Below are positions 1-7,039 of a stretch of 32,331 bases of DNA, one piece after another. The stretch spans positions 1 to 32,331 of the forward strand of contig JAHEEU010000009.1 of assembly GCA_024640545.1 (NCBI GenBank), in the 5' to 3' direction. The translations under genes were made by a program, and so were the position numbers. The DNA is from Geobacteraceae bacterium. Its GTDB lineage: Bacteria; Desulfobacterota; Desulfuromonadia; Desulfuromonadales; BM103. Below the pieces are notes generated by a model, which worked only from the letters and a program-made list of their open reading frames with translations, was not told where the DNA came from and did not search any database. Position 1 is the first letter of the stretch. Each line of letters begins with the position of its first letter.

Positions 1-246
1 CAGAGACTTGCGCTGATAGCCCTGTCGTTGATTTTCGCGGGAGCCTTAGGCAACCTGATCGACCGTATCCGCCTCGGCGAGGTGATTGACTTTCTCGACG
101 TCTTCTGGCGGAGCTACCACTGGCCGGCTTTCAATGTCGCCGACTCGGCCATCACCGTGGGCGTCACTCTGCTTTTCATCGACATGTGGCTGGAAGATCG
201 CAACAAATCTGCGGTTGATACCGCTGGAGATCCTCAAGGAGAATGA
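1..246 (+). CDS. lspA: Lipoprotein signal peptidase (signal peptidase II), 3' part
   Basis: This is the C-terminal part (81 residues) of the inner-membrane aspartyl protease that cleaves signal peptides of lipidated prolipoproteins. The frame is open to the left edge, so the start lies outside. The two conserved catalytic blocks are visible: [20 protein letters not shown], which carries the N-x-x-D-R motif and the first catalytic Asp, and [11 protein letters not shown], which carries the second Asp. They are followed by the last membrane helix ([10 protein letters not shown]) and a short hydrophilic tail. The stop is 3 bp before the start of a small lipoprotein gene, so the two are probably cotranscribed. 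The product would process that lipoprotein and the one at 635-1537. Confidence 0.95.
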   Translation, partial: QRLALIALSLIFAGALGNLIDRIRLGEVIDFLDVFWRSYHWPAFNVADSAITVGVTLLFIDMWLEDRNKSAVDTAGDPQGE

Positions 247-249
247 AGT

Positions 250-378
250 ATGAAGAAAATCCTGATTGCTCTCGCCATCGGGGTGATGGTCTTCACCCTG
301 ACCGCCTGTGAAACCATGAAAGGCCTCGGCAAGGACGTGGAGGATGCAGGCGAGTGGGTCCAGGAAAAAGCCAGTTGA
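250..378 (+). CDS. Small entericidin-like lipoprotein (42 aa)
   Basis: A 42-residue ORF starts at ATG 250 with an AAGGAG ribosome site at 236-241 inside the lspA end. It has a lysine start, a hydrophobic stretch and a lipobox LTAC with the lipidated Cys at residue 20. The mature part is only about 23 residues (ETMKGLGKDVEDAGEWVQ...), with the G-x-G-x-D-V-x-x-A-G pattern of the entericidin EcnA/EcnB family. Those are tiny membrane lipoproteins linked in enterobacteria to a toxin/antidote pair and stationary-phase lysis. No partner gene is present, so only the family resemblance is supported, not the toxin role. A terminator follows directly, making this the last gene of the lspA transcript. 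Confidence 0.85.
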   Translation: MKKILIALAIGVMVFTLTACETMKGLGKDVEDAGEWVQEKAS

Positions 379-388
379 GTTACAAGTA

Positions 389-417
389 GCGCCCCTGGGA
401 AGGGGCGCCTTTCTTTC
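389..417 (+). terminator. Rho-independent terminator of lspA and the small lipoprotein
   Basis: A perfect 7-bp GC stem (GCGCCCC 389-395 with GGGGCGC 402-408) and a 6-nt loop are followed by CTTTCTTTCT. It lies 10 bp after the stop of the small lipoprotein gene. Confidence 0.85.
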
Positions 418-474
418 TGGTGCTGTTCATATCATGTGTTGATATCCGGGGCGTGAAATGTCCTGCTAGGCAAG

Positions 475-506
475 AATGGCCAGCCCCTTTCGGGGTTGGC
501 CATTTT
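475..506. terminator. Long stem-loop, probable terminator
   Basis: The arms at 475-487 and 492-504 form a 13-bp stem with one G-T pair and a 4-nt loop, and the plus strand ends in TTTT. It could back up the terminator at 389-417, or stop antisense transcription from the minus-strand lipoprotein gene. The minus-strand side lacks a clear T run. Nothing else is seen between 418 and 634. Confidence 0.5.
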
Positions 507-634
507 ATCTCTGATATGTTGGAAATTAAGAGACTTTGGGGCTATCGCCTAAGACGCTGGCGGCTCATCGGCTCCGGCCCAGAGGACGGCAATTGTTGGC
601 CTCTTGCCAGGCATGATTGCATTGGGCTTCCGAA

Positions 635-1537
635 TCAGTACACCGTGAACGACCACTCGTAAGTACCGGGCATCATGTTGCCAGCAAGGTCTGCGATATC
701 TGATAACCGCGCAGTGTAGACGGCGCCTTGGCTCAGAGCTGGCGTGGGCCGCCATGTCAAGGTGAGTTTGAGTGGATCGTACACGGTCATCCCTGTGGCC
801 GGTTGCCCGTTGCTGTCAAACACCTGCAGGGCATTTGAAACGCTTTGAGGATCAAGTTGTTCCGTAAAAGAAACCTCGACGAGAAAGTAATATATCCCGT
901 CAGGCTCAGGGTCGACGTTATACACGGAGGGTGGTGTGACATCGGGTATACGAATAACGGTGATCTCGTCGGTTCCACTTTTGTTTTGTATATCTACTGA
1001 GATCCGGATAAGGTTGGTCCCCATGGCGAGTGCGACACCGGTAGAATCCGTAAGCGCATCGTGAGTGCTCCAGCCGGTGTTGCCCTGCACCGATGTTGAT
1101 ATTATGAACCAGTCTTGATTCAAAAATCCCAGTACGTTATAGCCAATTGAACCGACCCCGCTTATACCGTTGCTCAGGTTCTTCCATTGCACGTCGCCGC
1201 CAGGAAAAATTGGTATGCAAATTGGACCATCAAACGATAGTGGTGGGTCAGAACAGTTATCAGACTCCGGTCCAAACGATGATCCGAACAAATGGATGAC
1301 GCTCTGATCCGTCTCGAAACTGTCACCGGTAATACTTGCAACCTCACAATTGGCGGGGATTTTGACAATCCCCCCAACGCCTCTTCCTTCCATACCGATG
1401 GAGCAGCTCGACGCCGAAGTGATATTGACAGCCCCCGGACCCTGCTCGTCACCGTCACCGTCACCGTCACCACCACCGCCACCGCATCCCCCGGCCAGCA
1501 GAGCAAACAAGCCGAAAACCAGCGTCAGAGTTCTCAT
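635..1537 (-). CDS. Secreted lipoprotein with C-terminal Ig-like (Big_5/SbsA-like) domain
   Basis: This is a 300-residue protein of unknown function. A type II signal peptide ends in LLAGGC, with the lipidated Cys at residue 18. A Gly run and a (Gly-Asp)4 linker follow; the DNA for the linker is a hexanucleotide repeat near 1448-1471. The middle, about residues 40-200, has paired cysteines and beta-rich sequence but no family I recognise. The last 100 residues (VDPEPDGIYYFLVEVSFTEQL ... SDIADLAGNMMPGTYEWSFTV) have the pattern of the Ig-like domains found in SbsA-type and other surface proteins. The start ATG at 1535-1537 is preceded on the minus strand by a strong AGGGGAGGA site. The protein is probably anchored in the outer membrane and exposed, and the gene appears monocistronic. 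Confidence 0.8.
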   Translation of the reverse strand: MRTLTLVFGLFALLAGGCGGGGGDGDGDGDEQGPGAVNITSASSCSIGMEGRGVGGIVKIPANCEVASITGDSFETDQSVIHLFGSSFGPESDNCSDPPLSFDGPICIPIFPGGDVQWKNLSNGISGVGSIGYNVLGFLNQDWFIISTSVQGNTGWSTHDALTDSTGVALAMGTNLIRISVDIQNKSGTDEITVIRIPDVTPPSVYNVDPEPDGIYYFLVEVSFTEQLDPQSVSNALQVFDSNGQPATGMTVYDPLKLTLTWRPTPALSQGAVYTARLSDIADLAGNMMPGTYEWSFTVY

Positions 1538-1661
1538 TGTGTTCCTCCCCTGTGGTCATGTGGTCATCAGGCACGATTGCCTACATGAATTCCGGCGAAA
1601 CCACCCCCCCATATTTAGAACGCTTTTATACCATCTAAATCGTGCACCGTTTGGACGTCAA

Positions 1662-1691
1662 CTGAAAATTGCATTAAATACAATTTTTCAG
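1662..1691. repeat. Imperfect AT-rich inverted repeat upstream of the lipoprotein gene
   Basis: CTGAAAATTG (1662-1671) is answered by CAATTTTTCAG (1681-1691), identical arms apart from one extra T, across a 9-nt spacer. It lies about 130 bp upstream of the minus-strand lipoprotein gene. It could be an operator or a weak AU-rich terminator, and the sequence does not decide. Apart from this repeat and the hairpin at 1794-1823, nothing recognisable is seen in 1538-2023. Confidence 0.4.
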
Positions 1692-1793
1692 ATTATTTTT
1701 CCGAGACTTATGAAATCATTCTGGCAATATGAGCAGCCCCCTCAAGGTTGTTGCCCAGAGGTAACGACCCTCACTCTTCCCAGCATTATGAGC

Positions 1794-1823
1794 AAAGCCC
1801 CCGATCTTCGGATCGGGGGCTTT
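1794..1823. terminator. Bidirectional terminator with TTCG tetraloop
   Basis: A perfect 13-bp stem (1794-1806 with 1811-1823) closed by TTCG starts with AAA and ends with TTT, so it can work in both directions. It stands about 200 bp beyond the stop of the minus-strand GYD-domain gene and so is placed to end that transcript. Confidence 0.75.
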
Positions 1824-2023
1824 CGTATCTGGTGGATGGTCGCTAAGGGACACGACACAGCTGAACGTTTAACTGGAAGGCTTCAGGTTCATTCCAGTGC
1901 AGGATCACTGAACGTCGCCCTGCGTTAACCGCATTCCTTCTAGCGCAGCACCTCGGCAGCCTTTGCACACAAATCATGCCGATGTGGTGATACCGCTTGA
2001 CGGCAAGACGTTGCAGGTTGCCC

Positions 2024-2344
2024 TTACTTGCCCGGAGGGCTAAACGACGGCTTGAGCTTCGACGCCGAATCGATTTCCTCAGGCGTGAGCAGCACCGTCG
2101 TTTTGACTTTGACCGTTCCGGTGGCGGTGACCGTCAGGGCAACAGCTGACACAGAGGCGTGGTCAGGAAAATCACCGATGACGTACAGATCAGTGTCGCC
2201 GAAGGCATAGTAGAAGGCTTCGATAGAGCCGCCCATCGACTTGAACAGGTTTTCCACGACTGCGCGTCGCTTCGAACCCCCATCTTTGAGCAGCCCCTTT
2301 ATTCCGTCACCGACATAGTTGGCCTGAATAAGGTATTTTGGCAT
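2024..2344 (-). CDS. GYD-domain protein
   Basis: A 106-residue soluble protein matches the GYD domain family (named after a Gly-Tyr-Asp motif) over nearly its whole length. It shows MPKYLIQANY at the start, KDGGSKRRAVVENLFKSMGG with the conserved G-x-R/K block, FYYAFGDTDLYVIGDFPD at the centre and KTTVLLTPEEID near the end. The family has a ferredoxin-like alpha/beta fold, and its biochemical role is not known to me. ATG 2342-2344 has an AAAGGAGA site just upstream on the minus strand and a good promoter at 2409-2436. The gene appears to be a single transcription unit. Confidence 0.85.
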   Translation of the reverse strand: MPKYLIQANYVGDGIKGLLKDGGSKRRAVVENLFKSMGGSIEAFYYAFGDTDLYVIGDFPDHASVSAVALTVTATGTVKVKTTVLLTPEEIDSASKLKPSFSPPGK

Positions 2345-2408
2345 GACTTGTTCTCCTTTGAAGATGTGTGCGCTCTACAGAGAAACGCACCGATGATCGA
2401 TGCCCTTA

Positions 2409-2436
2409 AGTATACTCTGGCTTTCGATGAGGTCAA
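2409..2436 (-). promoter_or_regulatory. Sigma70-type promoter of the GYD-domain gene
   Basis: On the minus strand, TTGACC (2431-2436) and TATACT (2409-2414) are separated by 16 bp, about 65 bp upstream of the gene start. The -10 box matches the consensus at 5 of 6 positions. Confidence 0.65.
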
Positions 2437-2946
2437 AAAACGACGTGTCTTGATCAATTTTTCCAGGCAACTAGCGTGGTTGAATTCGGTTTTTCTACGG
2501 GATATCCACGCTCACCTGAATTGTGAAACACCCAAGTTGATGTCTCTGCAGGGATGGCCCGCATGCTAGAGAATCAATGCGAAACGTGATCAGGGCCTTG
2601 CGTCTTTTGGCGAGGCCTTGCGCAACCCACGGCGTCTAACCTGCCCCTTGGTCGAGAGGTGGTCGGCGCCAACGCCGCACCTGCCAGGCGTCCCCTCCTG
2701 CACCGGGCAATACGGCCCGGGCTGCTCGTCCATAGAGCTTACCGACACCTCGGCCACGGCTTGCGGGCCGGCGGCAAGCATGGACCGCGCAAAGGGCACC
2801 GACCCGAAGAGCTTGAAAAGCCAGGGGCACTATGGGATATTCAGCAACATCTGCAGGAAAAGCGGCTCGTGTTGATCGCCGTCGCGCAGAGCCCCAGGCT
2901 TCACCGGAGCCCGACAAAGGATTTGAAAACAACAGGAGAGCAGCCC
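2437..2946. other. Intergenic region with no recognisable gene
   Basis: About 500 bp lie between the GYD-gene promoter and the aminotransferase start. Short open frames exist on both strands from 2590 to 2950, but none resembles a known protein and none has a convincing ribosome site. The part at 2660-2780 contains several GC-rich hairpins: 2703-2708 with 2715-2720, and 2760-2764 with 2774-2778. It may be a structured leader of the aminotransferase mRNA or simply GC-rich spacer. Confidence 0.4.
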
Positions 2947-4116
2947 TTGGCAAAGCAGACTGATATTCATCTTGCCCAACGCGTCAACGATGTGACCCCG
3001 TTTCTGGCCATGGAAATCATGGAGCGTGCCAAAGAGCTTGAAGCTGCAGGCCGCGAGGTGATCTATCTCTGCCTGGGTGAACCGGATTTTCCGACTCCCG
3101 AGCCGATCGTCAAGGCCGCAAGGGAGGCGATGCTGGCCGGGGAAACACGCTATACCCACTCCCTAGGCCGGATCGAGTTGCGCGAGGCCCTGGCAGAACA
3201 TTACCAGCAGCGTTATGGCGTCACGGTCGACCCCGAGCAGATTATCGTTTCATCCGGCACCAGCCCCCTGATGCTGTTGCTCTTTGCCGCGCTCTGCAAC
3301 CCCGGCGATGAAGTCATCATCACAGATCCGGGTTACGCCTGCTACCCGAACTTCGTCCGTTTTGTCGGCGGCGTGCCGCGCTTCCTGAGAACCCGTCCGG
3401 AGCAGGGGTTTCAACCGCTGCCCGAGGACGTGCTGGCATTGACTGGAGAGCGAACCCGCGCCCTGCTGATCAATTCTCCGGCCAACCCGGCCGGTTCGGT
3501 CCTGTCCGCCGGGCACATGGCAGAGCTGGCAAGGCTTCCTCTGCCGCTGGTCTCCGACGAGATCTACCACGGGCTGACCTACGAGGGAGAAGAGCACAGC
3601 ATCCTGGAATACAATCAAGAGGCCTTCGTCCTCGGCGGCTTCTCCAAGGCCTACGCCATGACCGGCTGGCGGCTAGGCTACCTGATTGCACCCAAAAGCA
3701 CCGTCAGGTCCCTGCAGACCTTCCATCAGAACGTGATGATCAGCGCCAACAGTTTTGTCCAGCTGGCCGGAGTGGCTGCGCTACGCGAAGGCGCCCCCTA
3801 CGTCGCCAGGATGCGGGCCGAGTATGACCGCAGGCGGCGGCATTTGATCCCGCGCCTCGAAGAAATCGGCCTCAAGGTCCACAGCCGGCCGAAAGGGGCT
3901 TTTTACGTGCTCGCCGATGCCCGGCATATTTCACACGATTCCCTCGCCCTGGCCAGGGAGATCCTTGAAGCGACCGGCGTCGCCCTGACTCCGGGCATCG
4001 ATTTCGGACCTGGAGCCGAGGGCTTCCTGCGCTTTTCCTATGCAAATTCACTTGAGAACCTGGATAAAGCCGTAGACCGGCTGGCCGATTATTTTCAAAA
4101 GCGCGGCTGGCTTTAG
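2947..4116 (+). CDS. PLP-dependent class I/II aminotransferase
   Basis: A 389-residue fold-type I aminotransferase of the AspC-like group, which transfers amino groups between an amino acid and a 2-oxo acid in the cytoplasm. The substrate cannot be fixed from sequence. Conserved features are GEPDFPTP near residue 44, the SSG block at 102-104, NSPANPAGS at 176-184, D204 and Y207 in SDEIYHG, the PLP lysine K234 in GGFSKAYAMTGWR, and R362 in FLRFSYANS for the substrate carboxylate. I start the gene at TTG 2947, because AGGAG at 2934-2938 is well placed, the family N-terminus begins there, and the frame upstream (to 2659) is Arg/Pro-rich and unlike any aminotransferase. The gene stands alone. Confidence 0.9.
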   Translation: MAKQTDIHLAQRVNDVTPFLAMEIMERAKELEAAGREVIYLCLGEPDFPTPEPIVKAAREAMLAGETRYTHSLGRIELREALAEHYQQRYGVTVDPEQIIVSSGTSPLMLLLFAALCNPGDEVIITDPGYACYPNFVRFVGGVPRFLRTRPEQGFQPLPEDVLALTGERTRALLINSPANPAGSVLSAGHMAELARLPLPLVSDEIYHGLTYEGEEHSILEYNQEAFVLGGFSKAYAMTGWRLGYLIAPKSTVRSLQTFHQNVMISANSFVQLAGVAALREGAPYVARMRAEYDRRRRHLIPRLEEIGLKVHSRPKGAFYVLADARHISHDSLALAREILEATGVALTPGIDFGPGAEGFLRFSYANSLENLDKAVDRLADYFQKRGWL

Positions 4117-4127
4117 CCTTGATGCAG

Positions 4128-4164
4128 AAAAAAAGTCCCCACAGCCGGGAGGGTGGCTGTGGGG
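4128..4164 (-). terminator. Strong minus-strand rho-independent terminator
   Basis: A perfect 10-bp stem pairs 4137-4146 with 4155-4164. Read on the minus strand it is followed by AC and seven T (4134-4128). On the plus strand there is no T run. It lies 11 bp beyond the aminotransferase stop and faces it, which implies that something is transcribed leftward from the 4165-4500 gap. Confidence 0.75.
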
Positions 4165-4290
4165 CAAAGGGTTTGTATCTTGTGGAGGTTATGAAGGAGG
4201 TTATCTTGGTACTTGCCTGCCAGGGCAAGCCTTCGATGGTTCCTAAGATACCTGGCTGTCGCATAAAGGTAAACGTGGAGACACGTATAA
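4128..4290 (-). ncRNA. Candidate small RNA ending at the 4128-4164 terminator
   Basis: No plausible protein is encoded in the gap, yet a strong terminator closes a leftward transcript. The preceding sequence folds well: 4198-4209 pairs with 4242-4253, with an inner stem of 4212-4217 and 4224-4229. On the minus strand the segment between this hairpin and the terminator contains two CCTCC motifs (near 4185 and 4197), which could pair with Shine-Dalgarno sequences. The 5' end is a guess, since only a poor -10-like TATACG near 4285-4290 is seen. The opposite strand could instead carry the RNA, because a GAGA tetraloop hairpin at 4273-4286 reads on the plus strand. Confidence 0.3.
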
Positions 4291-4306
4291 TTCCAGTCGA
4301 CTTCGC

Positions 4307-4338
4307 GCGGAACCAGACTGTGCAAAGGCACATTCCGC
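4307..4338. other. Bulged stem-loop in the 4117-4527 gap
   Basis: GCGGAA (4307-4312) pairs with TTCCGC (4333-4338). A 6-nt one-sided bulge follows, then TGTGC (4319-4323) pairs with GCACA (4328-4332) around an AAAG loop. Together with the hairpins at 4198-4253, 4273-4286 and 4446-4468 it shows that the gap is rich in RNA-like structure. I do not recognise the class. Confidence 0.5.
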
Positions 4339-4445
4339 TCAGCCGCAGCCTAGGTGACCAGCCGTCAAACCTCTACCCGGTCATGTACACAGGTTCGCTA
4401 CAGCAAGGTCTGTGGCCATCATTGCGCCGTCTGCCCTGTTGCATC

Positions 4446-4468
4446 GACCCCGCGGAATCGGCGGGGTC
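4446..4468 (+). terminator. GC-rich hairpin, possible terminator upstream of the larA promoter
   Basis: A perfect 8-bp stem (GACCCCGC 4446-4453 with GCGGGGTC 4461-4468) has a 7-nt loop and is followed by the weakly T-rich TTCACGTCT. It could insulate larA from upstream transcription. Confidence 0.4.
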
Positions 4469-4504
4469 TTCACGTCTCCCTTGGGCGCGAACCGGCCGTG
4501 GACC

Positions 4505-4533
4505 TTGGAGTTCGCTGCTGTACAGGGTATAAT
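4505..4533 (+). promoter_or_regulatory. Sigma70-type promoter of larA
   Basis: TTGGAG (4505-4510), a 17-bp spacer and a perfect TATAAT (4528-4533). The predicted start near 4540 leaves a leader of about 170 nt before the ATG at 4710. The leader is GC-rich and contains small hairpins, for example GCTC-TCCG-GAGC near 4613-4624, but matches no riboswitch I recognise. Confidence 0.7.
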
Positions 4534-4709
4534 GCAGACAGTGCCCGGACCGCCACCTGCCGGCTTCCGGTTCTATCCCGCGCCACGCCGGCGCCCACCG
4601 GGGCGGACAAGGGCTCTCCGGAGCGGTGGCAACGCCGGTCAACGGCTTGCATATCCACACCCGCGCGGGTGATTTTCGATCCGCTGACAAGTCAGTGCAT
4701 GGACCAGCA

Positions 4710-5993
4710 ATGAAAATTGATCTGCTTTACGGGACCGGCACCTTCCCGGTTCACCTCGATGATGATTGGCAAGTAGACGTCATCCGCAAACTGGCGATGC
4801 CGGTCTGCCCTGATCCGCAAGCCGCGGTGCGCGCCGCCCTGAGTCATGGGGCTGGATCGCGCTCCCTGCTCGAAGAGGCCCGTGGGCGATCAAGTGCGTG
4901 CATCCTGATCTGCGACATCACGCGACCGGTCCCCAATGGGTTGCTGCTGCCGGTCATCTTGCAGCAGCTCCTGGACGCCGGTATTCCCAGGAAAAAAATC
5001 TGCATACTGGTTGCCACCGGCCTGCATAGGCCCAACGAAGGCCAGGAGCTGGAAGAGCTGGTCGGCAGTTCCTGGGTCCTGCAGAATTTCCGCGTCGAGA
5101 ATCATTTTGCACGCAACGACGCCGACCATGTCGATCTCGGCACCACGCGCACGGGAACACGGGTGAAACTCGACCGCCGCTTTGTTGAAGCCGATCTCAA
5201 GATCGCCACCGGGCTGGTGGAACCGCACTTCATGGCGGGCTACTCCGGCGGGCGCAAGGTGATTGCGCCGGGGGTCGCCCATCGCGAGACGATCACCACC
5301 TTCCACAACGCGCGCTTCATGTCCCACCCCGGGGCCGACAGCTGCATTCTCGACGGCAACCCGCTGCACCAGGAGCAGCTGGAGATCGTGCGCATGCTCG
5401 GACAGGTCTTTGCCGTCAATACCGTCATCGACGAACACCGCAACCTGTCGTTCGTGAATTTCGGGGAGATCGTCCAGAGCCACCTGGAATCCGTGGCCTT
5501 CACCCGGGACTTCGTGATCGTTCCTGCGGCTCGGCGTTACCGAACCGTAGTAACCAGCGCCGCCGGATACCCTCTGGACAAGACCTACTACCAGACCGTC
5601 AAGGGCATGGTCGGTCCGATTAATATACTCGAGCCGGGGGGCAACCTGATCATCGTCTCTGAGTGCTCGGAGGGGCTGGGCTCGGAGGAATATGCAGACG
5701 CACAGCGACGCCTGATCGACCTCGGCGCGGAGGGCTTCTTTGCCGAGATCAGCCGCAAGGATTACGCGGGCATCGATGAATGGCAGACGCAAATGCAGTT
5801 GAAACCGATGCGCGCCGGGAAAGTGCTTCTCTACACCGGCAGGCTCTCCGCAGCAGACCGGGCCCTGACCGGCGTTCACCTGATCGACTCCGTGGACGAG
5901 ACTCTCCGCAAGTGCGTCGCCGAGAGCGGCGACTCGTCGGTCGCCGTGATTCCCGAGGGGCCTTACGTGGTACCCGTGTATCAACCTGAATGA
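4710..5993 (+). CDS. larA: LarA-family nickel-pincer racemase (lactate racemase-like)
   Basis: A 427-residue protein of the LarA family. The founding member interconverts D- and L-lactate using a covalently bound nickel pincer nucleotide, and related enzymes act on other 2-hydroxy acids. All key residues known from the Lactobacillus enzyme have counterparts: R72 in DITRPVPN, H106 in TGLHRP, H173 in EPHFMAGYSGGRK, K183 of the same block (cofactor attachment) and H199 in FHNARFM. The ATG at 4710 gives the usual family N-terminus (MKIDLLYG); its ribosome site is weak. The cofactor-synthesis genes larB, larC and larE are not in the window. The exact substrate is open. A 9-bp hairpin at 6057-6085 lies downstream but lacks a T tract. 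Confidence 0.9.
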   Translation: MKIDLLYGTGTFPVHLDDDWQVDVIRKLAMPVCPDPQAAVRAALSHGAGSRSLLEEARGRSSACILICDITRPVPNGLLLPVILQQLLDAGIPRKKICILVATGLHRPNEGQELEELVGSSWVLQNFRVENHFARNDADHVDLGTTRTGTRVKLDRRFVEADLKIATGLVEPHFMAGYSGGRKVIAPGVAHRETITTFHNARFMSHPGADSCILDGNPLHQEQLEIVRMLGQVFAVNTVIDEHRNLSFVNFGEIVQSHLESVAFTRDFVIVPAARRYRTVVTSAAGYPLDKTYYQTVKGMVGPINILEPGGNLIIVSECSEGLGSEEYADAQRRLIDLGAEGFFAEISRKDYAGIDEWQTQMQLKPMRAGKVLLYTGRLSAADRALTGVHLIDSVDETLRKCVAESGDSSVAVIPEGPYVVPVYQPE

Positions 5994-6165
5994 CCCGCAT
6001 TGAGCTGCGGAAGGGGCTGAGGGGCAAAATGCCGGCGACTTGCCCTGGACCTGCCCCAGGGTTGCAGTCGAGGCCCGCAACCCTGTAGGACGGCCGCTTC
6101 CTTGGCACATCTTGCCAGGCCCGGCTGACTGCCGAAGCCTTTAGGGCATTGCGCTTTCCCGGTCT

Positions 6166-6477
6166 TCAGCCCCCTTTGCCGAAAACCGCCAGGAACTCCT
6201 GCAGAGCAAAGGGATCATTCGACTTGATCGCCCCGGACAGGAAATCAGCCATGCCGGGCCGATAACCTTCCTGCCAGACTTTCAGAAAAAAATCCGTGCT
6301 GGTCTTGCAGACGCAGTCGGCAGTTTCCACGGTTTTGCCATGTTCCACGCGAACGCCTTCCGGTGCCAGGGTCACGGTCCTCTTCAACTCGTCCACGGAG
6401 AAATAATAGACCTTCTGCCGCACCACCTTATCCGCCTGGAAAGCTTCCCCGAGGCGGGCAAAAATCTCCTCTACCAT
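6166..6477 (-). CDS. SCP2 sterol-carrier-like lipid-binding protein
   Basis: A 103-residue single-domain protein of the SCP2 family, which has a hydrophobic pocket for fatty acyl chains or acyl-CoA. The typical pattern is visible: a central strand VYYFSVD, then V-x-LAPEGVRVEHG, a T-x-F block (CKTSTDFFLKVW) and the closing helix ...GAIKSNDPFALQEFLAVFGKGG. The ATG at 6475-6477 is chosen because GAAGGAG lies 7 bp upstream; the frame stays open to 6543 but the extra residues do not fit the family. The gene is divergent from the MerR gene, and its -35 box lies in the palindromic site 6559-6574. A role in acyl-CoA handling with the fad operon is inferred. Confidence 0.85.
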   Translation of the reverse strand: MVEEIFARLGEAFQADKVVRQKVYYFSVDELKRTVTLAPEGVRVEHGKTVETADCVCKTSTDFFLKVWQEGYRPGMADFLSGAIKSNDPFALQEFLAVFGKGG

Positions 6478-6526
6478 AGCAATCTCCTTCGCATGATCAA
6501 CCGATCCGGGCGCCGCTGCAGAATTC

Positions 6527-6555
6527 TTGACCCGGGCCACCAACGATGCTAAATA
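6527..6555 (+). promoter_or_regulatory. Probable promoter of the merR gene
   Basis: TTGACC (6527-6532), a 17-bp spacer and a weak TAAATA (6550-6555). The palindromic site at 6559-6574 would cover the transcription start, consistent with autorepression. Confidence 0.45.
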
Positions 6556-6574
6556 AAGAGTAAGTTTACGTAAA
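6546..6574 (-). promoter_or_regulatory. Probable promoter of the scp2 gene
   Basis: On the minus strand, TTTACG (6569-6574) and TAGCAT (6546-6551) are separated by 17 bp. The palindromic site begins exactly at the -35 box, the same geometry as at the fad operon promoter (16527-16555). Confidence 0.5.
6559..6574. promoter_or_regulatory. Palindromic operator in the merR/scp2 intergenic region
   Basis: AGTAAGTTTACGTAAA. Read on the minus strand it matches the minus-strand form of the site at 16540-16555 at 12 of 16 positions. It lies between divergent merR and scp2, the usual place for a MerR-family autoregulatory operator. It resembles the ACGT-containing palindromes reported for LiuR-type MerR regulators of acyl-CoA metabolism; that comparison is from memory. 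Confidence 0.6.
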
Positions 6575-6584
6575 GGGAAAGCCC

Positions 6585-6989
6585 ATGACCGCTCACCAGG
6601 AACCCTTGACCCAGATCGGCAAGCTTGCCAGGCAGCTCGGCATCACCACCCGGACCATCCGCTACTACGAGGAGGTCGGCCTCATGGGCCCGTCCGACCG
6701 GAAAAACGGCGGGGCACGCAGCTACAACCGGGACGAGGTCCTCAGGCTCAAGTTCATCCTCAAGTTGAAAGAACTCGGCATCGGGCTGAAAGAGATGCTG
6801 AGCCTGGCCGAGACCTTCGACACCCACAATCAGGATTTCGATACGATTACGCCCCAGGTCCTCGAGATTCTCGACCTGCATATCGGCAAAATTGACGACA
6901 AGATCGCTCGACTGGCCTCGCTGCGCAGGGACATCGCCAACTACCGCAGCCGCATCCAGTCCCTGCTGGAGAACCCGCCGGTCACCTGA
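6585..6989 (+). CDS. MerR-family transcriptional regulator
   Basis: A 134-residue regulator. The N-terminal winged-helix domain shows the MerR pattern: QIGKLARQLGITTRTIRYYEEVGL at residues 10-33, then the wing and the second helix pair (YNRDEVLRLKFILKLKELGIGLKEM). A long C-terminal coiled-coil dimerisation helix covers roughly residues 90-130. There are no Cys residues, so it is not a metal or redox sensor of the classical type. This fits the group that includes LiuR-like regulators of fatty-acid and branched-chain acyl-CoA breakdown. Its ATG at 6585 follows AAAGGGA. Sites upstream of its own gene and of the fadD-led operon suggest it controls both, with an acyl-CoA or similar molecule as the likely signal. 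Confidence 0.9.
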   Translation: MTAHQEPLTQIGKLARQLGITTRTIRYYEEVGLMGPSDRKNGGARSYNRDEVLRLKFILKLKELGIGLKEMLSLAETFDTHNQDFDTITPQVLEILDLHIGKIDDKIARLASLRRDIANYRSRIQSLLENPPVT

Positions 6990-7039
6990 CCCGCCGCCGT
7001 TCCCGGCCGCATCCAGACTGCGAGCGACTGGCCGCAGGT

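Noticed and set aside
1448-1471. Hexanucleotide repeat as a phase-variation switch
   Set aside because: The repeat unit is 6 bp, so changes in copy number add or remove Gly-Asp pairs without shifting the frame; it is a plain linker.
2659-2946. In-frame upstream extension of the aminotransferase by 96 residues
   Set aside because: The extension is Arg/Pro/His-rich, unlike any aminotransferase N-terminus, and the TTG at 2947 has a clear ribosome site and matches the family start.
4205-4532. Plus-strand frame with a strong AAGGAGG ribosome-like site and TTG start
   Set aside because: The translation resembles no protein, runs through several stable hairpins including 4446-4468, and ends inside the larA promoter.
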